The position numbers and the translations under genes are program-made. DNA of 64,000 nt from Strigamia acuminata (Eukaryota; Arthropoda; Chilopoda; Geophilomorpha; Linotaeniidae), in contig OX442323.1 in assembly GCA_949358305.1 (NCBI GenBank), positions 7,006,001-7,070,000 of the forward strand, in the 5' to 3' direction. This document shows, in pieces, positions 1 through 9,860 of this stretch. The notes below the pieces were generated by a model, which saw only the letters and a program-made list of their open reading frames with translations, ran no database searches and was not told the origin of the DNA. Each line of letters opens with the position of its first letter. Positions within the stretch are counted from its first letter, which is position 1.

Positions 1-684
1 ATTGCCTTTAAGCGCCGGAAAGAGAGGAAAAGTGAACTCTGTGGGCTGCAGTTAATTCAGGGTTATCGGTTTCGCTTTTATTTACCTTTTATTTACTTTA
101 AGTGTTAGGGGTCGAATCAAAATTGTGATGAACTCGTGTTTTTGTTTTGGTTGTTGGATAAAGCGGGGAAGTTATGTAAGTGGGTAATTGGCACGAAATG
201 TGTGTTTTTGTGTGATTTATTTAGTTGTTTTTTGTTATTTCCTTTCGGGTTGCTGGGTGTGAACTGTTGAGAAGAAAGGGTGTTTGTTTGTTTGTTTTTA
301 TTTTTAAAGGGAGAGTTGAAAGATTTGTTGGTTTTTTTTTGCTTTTGGTTTGGTTTTTGCGACTTTGTTGTAGAGTGTAGGCGAGTTCTAGTTTGTTGTT
401 GGATTCGGAACGGAGCGGTAAATACAAAACTTGTTTAACCTGTTGGGGAAGTAAGAGGAATTATTCATGAATTATGGCGTATGTGATGTGATGTGCATTC
501 CACTCTCGTTTGTAGTTGTTAATTGAGGTGTGCGGTTATGTCTCGTATGTCTCGAATGTGAGTTAACTGATCGAATTGGCATTTTTTTTATTAAGTTTAT
601 GGTGAATTTGAATTTTTGTTTTAATAAAATTGTGTGTGTGCAAGAGAATTCTGTGGAAATTTGATGGAAATTGGAGGGAAATCT

Positions 685-1210
685 TGAAAATATCAGAAAA
701 TTTTGAAAATATCAGAGAAAATTTTGAATAGATCAGAGAAAATTTTGAAAATATCAGAAAATGTTGAAAATATCAGAGAAAATTTTGAAAATATCAGAGA
801 AAATTTTGAAAATATCAGAGAAAATTTTGAAAATATCAGAGAAAATTTTGAAAATATCAGAGAAAATTTTGAAAATATCAGAGAAAATTTTGAAAACATC
901 GGAGAAAATTTTGAAAATATCAGAGAAAATTTTGAAAATATCAGAGAAAATCTTGAAAAATCTTGAAAAAATTCATGAAAATCTTGGAAAATTTTTAAAA
1001 AAATCTTGAAAAATCATGAAAATCATGGAAAAAATTTAGAAAATCTTGAAAAATCATGAAAATCATGGAAAAAATTTAGAAAATCTTGGAAAATTTTTAA
1101 AAAAAACTTGAAAAATCATGAAAATCATGGAAAAAATTTAGAAAATCTTGAAAAATCATGAAAATCTAGGAAAAAATTTAGAAAATCTTGAGAAAATCAA
1201 AAGAAAATCT
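685..1210. repeat. 21-bp satellite and degenerate tail, unit copy 1
   Basis: About a dozen copies of a 21-bp A-rich unit (consensus aaaattttgaaaatatcagag) run to about 955. A looser array built on cttgaaaaatcatgaaaatc and aaaatttagaaaat follows to about 1210. Because 21 is a multiple of three, both strands show long open frames of heptapeptides; these are not genes. Confidence 0.9.
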
Positions 1211-1410
1211 TTAATAAATATTTAAAAAAAAACTACATATCCAATTAAATTTAAAAATTTGAAGAAAATTTCAAGAAAATTTCGACAATCCTTTTGACAA
1301 ATTCAGTTTTCACGAGCCCCTCACGATGCCGCATCGAAAATAGACAATAACTTCAACCAAATTCATTAATTTATTTATTCACGGGCGATACAGCTGAGAG
1401 TTCATCGAAT

Positions 1411-2406
1411 GGTTTAAACGGAAATGGAAACGGGCATGGTGTAAATGGAAATGGAAACGGGCACGGTGTAAATGGAAATGGAAACGGACATGGTTTAAAC
1501 GGAAATGGAAACGGGCATGGTGTTGCTGGTGGAACTGGCCATAACGGAATATCTACTAATGGGTATGGGAATGGAGCAACTGGAAATGGTAATGGACACG
1601 GTGCAGCAGTAGGTGGTAATGGAAATGGGGATGGACATGGTGCAGCAGGTGGCAATGGAAATGGTCACAATGGAATAAGCAGCAATGGCTATGGAAATGG
1701 ACATGGACATGGACATGTTGCAGCAGGTGGAAATGGAAATGGCAATGGTCATGGTGCTGGTGGAAATGGTCACAATGGAAATGGCAACGGTCATGGTGCT
1801 GGTGAAAATGGTGGAAATGGCAATGGTAATGGTCATGGTGCTGGTGGAAATGGTCACAATGGAATAAGCAGCAATGGCTATGGAAACGGACATGGGCATG
1901 TTGCAGCAGGTGGAAATGGCAATGGCAATGGTCATAGTGCTGGTGGAAATGGTCACATTGGAATAACCAACAATGGATATGGAAATGGAGCAGGTGGGAA
2001 TGGAATTGGTACTGGCAATGGAAATGGACAAGGTTTAGCTGGTGGAACTGGTCACAATGGCTATGGAAATGGCAATGGTATCAGTCACATTAATGGAAAT
2101 GGTGCCAGCCAGAGTAATGGCAATGGGATTGGGCACAGCAATGGCAACAAGTATCCTCAAGAAGTAGTCCCAACCGTGGCTAGCAATGGCTACAAACCCA
2201 CCAATGGTGGTGGACCACCTCAACCTTCAGTTCCTCAGTACCCGACATCAAACTACAACGGCTACTCTCAATCGTTGACAACTGTCAATGGCCAAAGAGT
2301 AATTTCGGCTTCTCTTCGACGTCCTCATTCAGTCATCCAAGGACCCGGTAGATTACTGCAACATCGGAGGCAATTTAATAGACGAATCCGACTCAGGAAT
2401 CATTAA
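1411..2406 (+). pseudogene. 5'-truncated Gly/Asn/His-rich exon, array copy 1
   Basis: An open plus-strand frame of 331 codons runs from the array junction at 1411 to a TAA at 2404-2406. It encodes repeats of the type GNGNGHG, AAGGNGNGH and GISSNGYGNG, then a less repetitive tail rich in N, P, S and Q that ends in a basic segment (RRQFNRRIRLRNH). No in-frame ATG, splice acceptor or signal peptide lies between the upstream stop at 1348 and 1411. The sequence to the left is the 3' untranslated region and last codons of gene B, joined by the duplication. The composition resembles the C-terminal part of gene J, where such repeats follow a CBM14 domain in the last exon, so this is probably the last exon of a related gene cut mid-exon. 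A complete parent copy may lie left of the window. Confidence 0.75.
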
Positions 2407-3176
2407 TTGTGAACAAATATTGTAGAATATCATTTTTCTGTTCAAGTGCTCAAGTCATAGTACATATTTTTATATTACAATTTAGATCAGATACAGAATA
2501 GAAATGCATATGTTTAGTTGTAGTTATTTTAGTTGATAGCGTGTCATTAAGTATTTATAGAATCAGAGCAAATGTATAATAATTGCTTGGATAAAATAAA
2601 TGTTTTGTAAAGAAAAAGTTAATATTTTTATTAGTTTTTATAAAAATAAATATGACATTTTAAAGGGAAAAAACATCTCTGTAGAAATTTCAATACAGAC
2701 ATTTTGATTTTGAGCTGTAGATGGCGCCACTGACTTGCAACTAGATGATGCAATAATGCCCTCATTTTACATTAAAAAAATAATTGAATAAATACAAAGC
2801 AAACTTTGATGTTTTCAAGAATTGATGTATGTAGAGGTCATTTAGATTAAACAGCATTTTTAAACTGGTTGACTGAGAGTTGTGTTGATCTAACTTATAG
2901 TGCGAGTTTTACCGGCATGCCGGTGTAAGTAAGTGTAAATTTTTTTTAATAAGAATAGAGCCTAAACAAGCATAAAAAGCATTTTTAGATTTCCAAATGT
3001 AGGAAATTAGCCTAAATTTCCATAAATTTACCCAGATATGCAGCTCAGGATGCGCAGTTTGAATTTAGCATCAAGGTATATGAACTGCAGTAATTATTTC
3101 AATTCAAAGTAATTTTCTTTTCGTATTTACAACATCACAATGATTTATGATTTTAGTGTAATATTTTTTTAAATTA
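2407..3176. other. Gene-free spacer between convergent 3' ends
   Basis: This AT-rich spacer separates the plus-strand Gly/Asn/His exon from the convergent gene A. Candidate poly(A) signals for the plus-strand gene (aataaa) lie near 2597. A perfect 14-bp palindrome, accggcatgccggt, sits near 2911. A 29-bp stretch at 2837-2865 recurs with two mismatches at 53336-53364. The second copy of the spacer is 9091-9860. Confidence 0.6.
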
Positions 3177-6100
3177 TTACTTAAAACTGAATCTTAGTGG
3201 TCTTGGAAATTCGTCTTCGTCTTCGTCCTCTTCTTGTTCGTCCGGGATGTGTAAACCTGGGTGTTTGTAGAGGTCGTCATTAATTGAGTAAAAACTAGCG
3301 GACGAGTCGCAGTCAACATTGAACCACCAGTCACACACTCGGGAAACTTGATTGTAGATTGTACCATTTGTACAGAGGAAACTGCTTTTGTGGCTTTCAA
3401 GATTGCAGTAATGCCAAACCTAAAGCGAACGAGACAAATATCAATGAATACATTTTAAATTTTGCTAAATAAGAATAATGTTACGCGGTGGAAAACACAC
3501 TGTGAACCAGTTGTCACCTCCGCGCTTCTGTACACATTAAACTTGATTTAATCCCACAAACTCTCACTAGAGTTCGCCTTAAGCGATTAAATCAAGTTCA
3601 ATGTGTACAGAAGCGCGGAGGTGACAACTAGTTCACAGTGTGTTTTCCACTGCGTAACAATAAGACTTTTACTTGGCAGTGAGTATCCGGATCGCCATAA
3701 AATCCCGCTTGTTTATCGTGGCAGCTGAATCTAGTCGGCGGAATGGAAGCAAAGATCGGATAGTCTCTTCCTGGCTCTCCTCGAGTATTAACTCCTTCCG
3801 GAATCTCTGGATTGTCGAATGGAACTGGTTCATCTTCTTCTTCAAAATCTGCTTGTCTCAAGTGACCACTTGAGAAATGTTGGTGTTCGTTTGGATAATC
3901 AGGATCTCGGTGCGCTGTAATTGGTCCGATGTTTGCTGGTTTTGGATGTGTGTGTGGAGGTTTTGGACGTGGAGGTTTTCGATTTGTGCGCGGTTGTTTT
4001 GGACGTTGTGCTTCTGGTTTACGATGTGGGATTGGTTCTTGATTGATGTCTATTGGTTCTGGATATGTATCTTGTGGCTGTGATTGGTCCGAGTAGAGCT
4101 GTAGCAGTCTTAGATAAGATGGATTTAAAGTAAATGGCGGCTGTGGTTTCTTGTTTGTTGGTTTGTGTGATGGTTGTGGTGTTGTTTGTTTCGGTTTTTG
4201 TTTTCGATAAGATTGTTGTGGTTTTCTGGGCGTTGGGTGTGTTTTTTGATGGGATGGTTGTTGTTTGGGATGGGATGGTTGCGGTATTGGATATGGGGTT
4301 ACTGGTTTTGGATATGGGGTTACTGGTTGTGGATATGGGGGTACTGGGTTTGGGTCTACTGGTTCGGGATAATTTTGTATCGGTTCTTGGTATGACTCTA
4401 CCGTTTCTGGATAGGGATTTATCAGTTCTGGGTATGAATCTAGTGGTGGTGGATGTGTGCGAGTTCTTTCTGAGTACGTCTTCATTGGTTTTGGATAAGA
4501 TGGAGCAACATTTACTGGCTTTCTCTTTGAAGGTCGGGGTGGTGGATGTGATGGTTGTGGATGTTGTAGGTGGGGTTGTGGATGTTGAAGTTGTGGTTGT
4601 GGATGTTGTAGTTGTGGTTGTTGAAGTTGTGGTTGCGGATGCGGATGTTGTGGTTGTGGGTGTTGTAATTGTGGTTGTGGATGTTGAAGTTGTGGTGGTG
4701 GATGTGGGTGTTGTAGTTGTGGTTGTGGATGTTGAAGCTGTGGTTGCGGATGTTGTGGTTTTAGATGTTGTGGTTGTGGATGTTGAAGTTGTGGTTGTGG
4801 ATGTTGAAGTTGTGGTTGTGGATGTGGATGTTGTTGTGGTTGCAGATGTTGTGGTTGCGGATGTTGAAGTTGTGGATGTTGTAATTGCGGTTGTGGATGT
4901 TGTTGGGGTTGCAGATGTTGTGGAAGTTGTTGGGGTTGCAGATGTTGTGGATGTTGTTGGGGTTGCAGATGTTGTGGTTGCGGATGTTGAAGTTGTGGAT
5001 GTTGTAATTGCGGTTGCGGATGTTGTTGTTGTTGTGGATGTTGAAGTTGCGGTTGTAGATGTTGTAATTGTGGTTGTGGATGTTGTTGTTGGAGTTGTGG
5101 ATGATGCGCTTTCGGATGTTGTCGTTGTGGCTTAGACTGTTTTTGTGCTTTCGGATGTTGTCGTTGTGGTTTTGGATATTGCGGCTTTCGAGTGAGGGGT
5201 TGAAGAGTTTGATATTTTGGATAGGAAGTGACTGCATTTACTGGCTCTGGATAAGCTGTTATTGTGTCTGGGTCCGGATGTGGGTTCGGATGAAATAAGA
5301 CTTTCGAATGTCCCCGATCGGGTTCTGGATAGTGTGATCTTAAATATTCAGACGGTATATATCCTGATCTTGGATACTCCGGAGCTGTATATTGAGGTCT
5401 TCGCACTCGCTGCGGAGAAACCGTAATCGAAGGCTTTGACTGTATTTGTATTGCTGGGTATTGGGGCTCTTGTGGCTCTTGGTACGCTGGCCGACGAGTT
5501 TTATGCCTGGGCTGTTTGGAGCCGTACGGAAGAGGTTTAAACTCTGCTATAACAGGCTTGACTGGTGGTTGTGCCGGTGGGAAGTAGAAGTAACTGTAAG
5601 ATTCGTCTTCATCGTCTTCGTATAAGTATCTAGTTAATTTAGACACGGCTGCTTCTATTGCTTTTCGGTTGTCATCGCGGATTTGATCGTGAGATGACTG
5701 CAAGATATGGTAATTAATTCAAGCGCATTTTAGGTTAAGCCCCAAAATTAAAACTTTTTTGGAATTTAGGTTAAAGGTTCTGCAAAATCAAACCAGGTGT
5801 GTTAAATTTCGTGGAGCTAAGATGATCTTTTATTATTATAATACAGTATATACACAATTTCATGAAGTTTTAGAGTTTTCTAGGAAATTGTAGCAAAATC
5901 GAGCAAAATCTTTAAAGAAATCTACCTGGATTTCTGAAATTCTCAAATCCATAGCAAATCTCCGAAATCTCATAAATCTCTAAAAATCCATGAATTCCAC
6001 AAAATCTTATAAATCTTTAAAAATCCATGAATTCCACAAAATCTTATAAATCTCTAAAAATCCATGAATTCCACAAAATCTTATAAATCTCTAAAAATCC

Positions 6101-6514
6101 ATGAATTCCACAAAATCTTATAAATCTCTAAAAATCCATGAATTCCACAAAATCTTCCAAAATTTAGAAATCCATGAATTCCACAAAATCTTCCAAAATT
6201 TAGAAATCCTAAAAATCCATAAAATCTTGAAGATTTAACAAGATTTCAAAATCACCTATGCACTTTGTGTGATTGGTTATTCCCTCACCCTAAACACCTG
6301 GTAGGTGTGTAGTGACCTCAGCAGATATGAAGCGCCATTGACGTTTTCCCAAAGAAATAAAAAAGTAAATTCAATGAAATTGAACACACGGATGATCGAT
6401 TTAACATCGCATCTTGGGACTGACTTGAAACAAAAATAGCAAGAAGTGATTTACCTTGGCAATGCTGCTCTTAATGGCAAAACCCAAAACGAAGAACCAC
6501 ACTACGAATGTCAT
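3177..6514 (-). CDS. Gene A copy 1: secreted Pro/Gln/His-rich protein with C-terminal CBM14 domain
   Basis: A three-exon model (6455-6514, 3673-5697, 3177-3419) gives 775 aa. Exon 1 encodes the start and a hydrophobic signal peptide (MTFVVWFFVLGFAIKSSIA) and ends in phase 0 at a GTAAAT donor. Exon 2 begins after TTGCAG and encodes Tyr/Pro-rich sequence, then a run of LQHPQPQ-like repeats (about residues 230-435), then more P-x-P, Tyr and Lys segments. The CBM14 domain has its six cysteines between residues 679 and 732. It is split after the second cysteine (HCQ) by a phase-0 intron that carries a hairpin element. After the domain comes a short acidic tail (EQEEDEDEDEF). The domain binds chitin in known families, so a cuticle or other chitin-matrix role is inferred. 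The prolines, glutamines and histidines suggest a disordered, possibly cross-linked, region. The long open frame antisense to the repeats is a shadow. Confidence 0.85.
3479..3659. mobile_element. Hairpin element in the last intron of gene A, copy 1
   Basis: Two arms of about 75 bp (3479-3553 and 3585-3659) are near-perfect inverted complements around a 31-bp loop. The ends read tgttacgc...gcgtaaca and are flanked by a candidate 4-bp target duplication, ATAA (3475-3478 and 3660-3663). It has no coding capacity and looks like a non-autonomous inverted-repeat element. On transcription it would fold into a long stem next to the 5' splice site at 3672. Confidence 0.75.
5985..6215. repeat. 37-bp minisatellite in intron 1 of gene A, copy 1
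   Basis: About five to six tandem copies of a 37-bp unit (starting aaaatccatgaattccac and continuing aaaatcttataaatctct) lie inside the 757-bp first intron. It has no coding potential. The identical array in the second unit is at 12669-12899. Confidence 0.85.
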
Positions 6515-6578
6515 ATGTTCTGCTAGGAGGATCCACTAATGAAATGTAAAGCAACTGTTAGTGAAGTCTAAGTTTGTC

Positions 6579-6585
6579 TTATATA
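6579..6585 (-). promoter_or_regulatory. TATA box of gene A, copy 1
   Basis: TATATAA on the minus strand, about 65 bp upstream of the gene A start codon at 6514. It is spaced as expected for a short 5' untranslated region. Confidence 0.65.
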
Positions 6586-7368
6586 ATACTGCCTGGGGAC
6601 ACGAAAGGGGAAGACTTCCTTTGTTGATGACTCTTCTTGAAACTGGTGGAACACCAAATAGATAGGTCACAAAGAACAGGAAGAATTGCCTTTAAGCGCC
6701 GGAAAGAGAGGAAAAGTGAACTCTGTGGGCTGCAGTTAATTCAGGGTTATCGGTTTCGCTTTTATTTACCTTTTATTTACTTTAAGTGTTAGGGGTCGAA
6801 TCAAAATTGTGATGAACTCGTGTTTTTGTTTTGGTTGTTGGATAAAGCGGGGAAGTTATGTAAGTGGGTAATTGGCACGAAATGTGTGTTTTTGTGTGAT
6901 TTATTTAGTTGTTTTTTGTTATTTCCTTTCGGGTTGCTGGGTGTGAACTGTTGAGAAGAAAGGGTGTTTGTTTGTTTGTTTTTATTTTTAAAGGGAGAGT
7001 TGAAAGATTTGTTGGTTTTTTTTTGCTTTTGGTTTGGTTTTTGCGACTTTGTTGTAGAGTGTAGGCGAGTTCTAGTTTGTTGTTGGATTCGGAACGGAGC
7101 GGTAAATACAAAACTTGTTTAACCTGTTGGGGAAGTAAGAGGAATTATTCATGAATTATGGCGTATGTGATGTGATGTGCATTCCACTCTCGTTTGTAGT
7201 TGTTAATTGAGGTGTGCGGTTATGTCTCGTATGTCTCGAATGTGAGTTAACTGATCGAATTGGCATTTTTTTTATTAAGTTTATGGTGAATTTGAATTTT
7301 TGTTTTAATAAAATTGTGTGTGTGCAAGAGAATTCTGTGGAAATTTGATGGAAATTGGAGGGAAATCT

Positions 7369-7894
7369 TGAAAATATCAGAAAATTTTGAAAATATCAGA
7401 GAAAATTTTGAATAGATCAGAGAAAATTTTGAAAATATCAGAAAATGTTGAAAATATCAGAGAAAATTTTGAAAATATCAGAGAAAATTTTGAAAATATC
7501 AGAGAAAATTTTGAAAATATCAGAGAAAATTTTGAAAATATCAGAGAAAATTTTGAAAATATCAGAGAAAATTTTGAAAACATCGGAGAAAATTTTGAAA
7601 ATATCAGAGAAAATTTTGAAAATATCAGAGAAAATCTTGAAAAATCTTGAAAAAATTCATGAAAATCTTGGAAAATTTTTAAAAAAATCTTGAAAAATCA
7701 TGAAAATCATGGAAAAAATTTAGAAAATCTTGAAAAATCATGAAAATCATGGAAAAAATTTAGAAAATCTTGGAAAATTTTTAAAAAAAACTTGAAAAAT
7801 CATGAAAATCATGGAAAAAATTTAGAAAATCTTGAAAAATCATGAAAATCTAGGAAAAAATTTAGAAAATCTTGAGAAAATCAAAAGAAAATCT
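7369..7894. repeat. 21-bp satellite and degenerate tail, unit copy 2
   Basis: This is the second identical occurrence of the satellite described at 685-1210, offset by exactly 6684 bp and with the same copy number. Confidence 0.9.
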
Positions 7895-8094
7895 TTAATA
7901 AATATTTAAAAAAAAACTACATATCCAATTAAATTTAAAAATTTGAAGAAAATTTCAAGAAAATTTCGACAATCCTTTTGACAAATTCAGTTTTCACGAG
8001 CCCCTCACGATGCCGCATCGAAAATAGACAATAACTTCAACCAAATTCATTAATTTATTTATTCACGGGCGATACAGCTGAGAGTTCATCGAAT

Positions 8095-9090
8095 GGTTTA
8101 AACGGAAATGGAAACGGGCATGGTGTAAATGGAAATGGAAACGGGCACGGTGTAAATGGAAATGGAAACGGACATGGTTTAAACGGAAATGGAAACGGGC
8201 ATGGTGTTGCTGGTGGAACTGGCCATAACGGAATATCTACTAATGGGTATGGGAATGGAGCAACTGGAAATGGTAATGGACACGGTGCAGCAGTAGGTGG
8301 TAATGGAAATGGGGATGGACATGGTGCAGCAGGTGGCAATGGAAATGGTCACAATGGAATAAGCAGCAATGGCTATGGAAATGGACATGGACATGGACAT
8401 GTTGCAGCAGGTGGAAATGGAAATGGCAATGGTCATGGTGCTGGTGGAAATGGTCACAATGGAAATGGCAACGGTCATGGTGCTGGTGAAAATGGTGGAA
8501 ATGGCAATGGTAATGGTCATGGTGCTGGTGGAAATGGTCACAATGGAATAAGCAGCAATGGCTATGGAAACGGACATGGGCATGTTGCAGCAGGTGGAAA
8601 TGGCAATGGCAATGGTCATAGTGCTGGTGGAAATGGTCACATTGGAATAACCAACAATGGATATGGAAATGGAGCAGGTGGGAATGGAATTGGTACTGGC
8701 AATGGAAATGGACAAGGTTTAGCTGGTGGAACTGGTCACAATGGCTATGGAAATGGCAATGGTATCAGTCACATTAATGGAAATGGTGCCAGCCAGAGTA
8801 ATGGCAATGGGATTGGGCACAGCAATGGCAACAAGTATCCTCAAGAAGTAGTCCCAACCGTGGCTAGCAATGGCTACAAACCCACCAATGGTGGTGGACC
8901 ACCTCAACCTTCAGTTCCTCAGTACCCGACATCAAACTACAACGGCTACTCTCAATCGTTGACAACTGTCAATGGCCAAAGAGTAATTTCGGCTTCTCTT
9001 CGACGTCCTCATTCAGTCATCCAAGGACCCGGTAGATTACTGCAACATCGGAGGCAATTTAATAGACGAATCCGACTCAGGAATCATTAA
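8095..9090 (+). pseudogene. 5'-truncated Gly/Asn/His-rich exon, array copy 2
   Basis: Identical to 1411-2406, this has 331 open codons that begin at the array junction and end with TAA at 9088-9090. The left neighbour is again the gene B 3' end, so this copy has no promoter, signal peptide or chitin-binding domain of its own. A transcript could only come from read-through. Confidence 0.8.
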
Positions 9091-9860
9091 TTGTGAACAA
9101 ATATTGTAGAATATCATTTTTCTGTTCAAGTGCTCAAGTCATAGTACATATTTTTATATTACAATTTAGATCAGATACAGAATAGAAATGCATATGTTTA
9201 GTTGTAGTTATTTTAGTTGATAGCGTGTCATTAAGTATTTATAGAATCAGAGCAAATGTATAATAATTGCTTGGATAAAATAAATGTTTTGTAAAGAAAA
9301 AGTTAATATTTTTATTAGTTTTTATAAAAATAAATATGACATTTTAAAGGGAAAAAACATCTCTGTAGAAATTTCAATACAGACATTTTGATTTTGAGCT
9401 GTAGATGGCGCCACTGACTTGCAACTAGATGATGCAATAATGCCCTCATTTTACATTAAAAAAATAATTGAATAAATACAAAGCAAACTTTGATGTTTTC
9501 AAGAATTGATGTATGTAGAGGTCATTTAGATTAAACAGCATTTTTAAACTGGTTGACTGAGAGTTGTGTTGATCTAACTTATAGTGCGAGTTTTACCGGC
9601 ATGCCGGTGTAAGTAAGTGTAAATTTTTTTTAATAAGAATAGAGCCTAAACAAGCATAAAAAGCATTTTTAGATTTCCAAATGTAGGAAATTAGCCTAAA
9701 TTTCCATAAATTTACCCAGATATGCAGCTCAGGATGCGCAGTTTGAATTTAGCATCAAGGTATATGAACTGCAGTAATTATTTCAATTCAAAGTAATTTT
9801 CTTTTCGTATTTACAACATCACAATGATTTATGATTTTAGTGTAATATTTTTTTAAATTA

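Noticed and set aside
703-1009. Heptad frames (ENFENIR, ISEKILK) resembling coiled coils
   Set aside because: They are translations of a 21-bp satellite in non-coding spacer, in several frames and on both strands at once.
1495-2031. 178-codon minus-strand Ser/Ile/Thr frame
   Set aside because: Antisense of the Gly/Asn/His-rich exon; no signal peptide or domain. The copy at 8179-8715 is the same.
4134-5135. 333-codon plus-strand frame of Val/Asp repeats
   Set aside because: It is the antisense shadow of the Pro/Gln/His repeats of gene A, which has a signal peptide, splice sites and a CBM14 domain; the same holds for 10818-11819.
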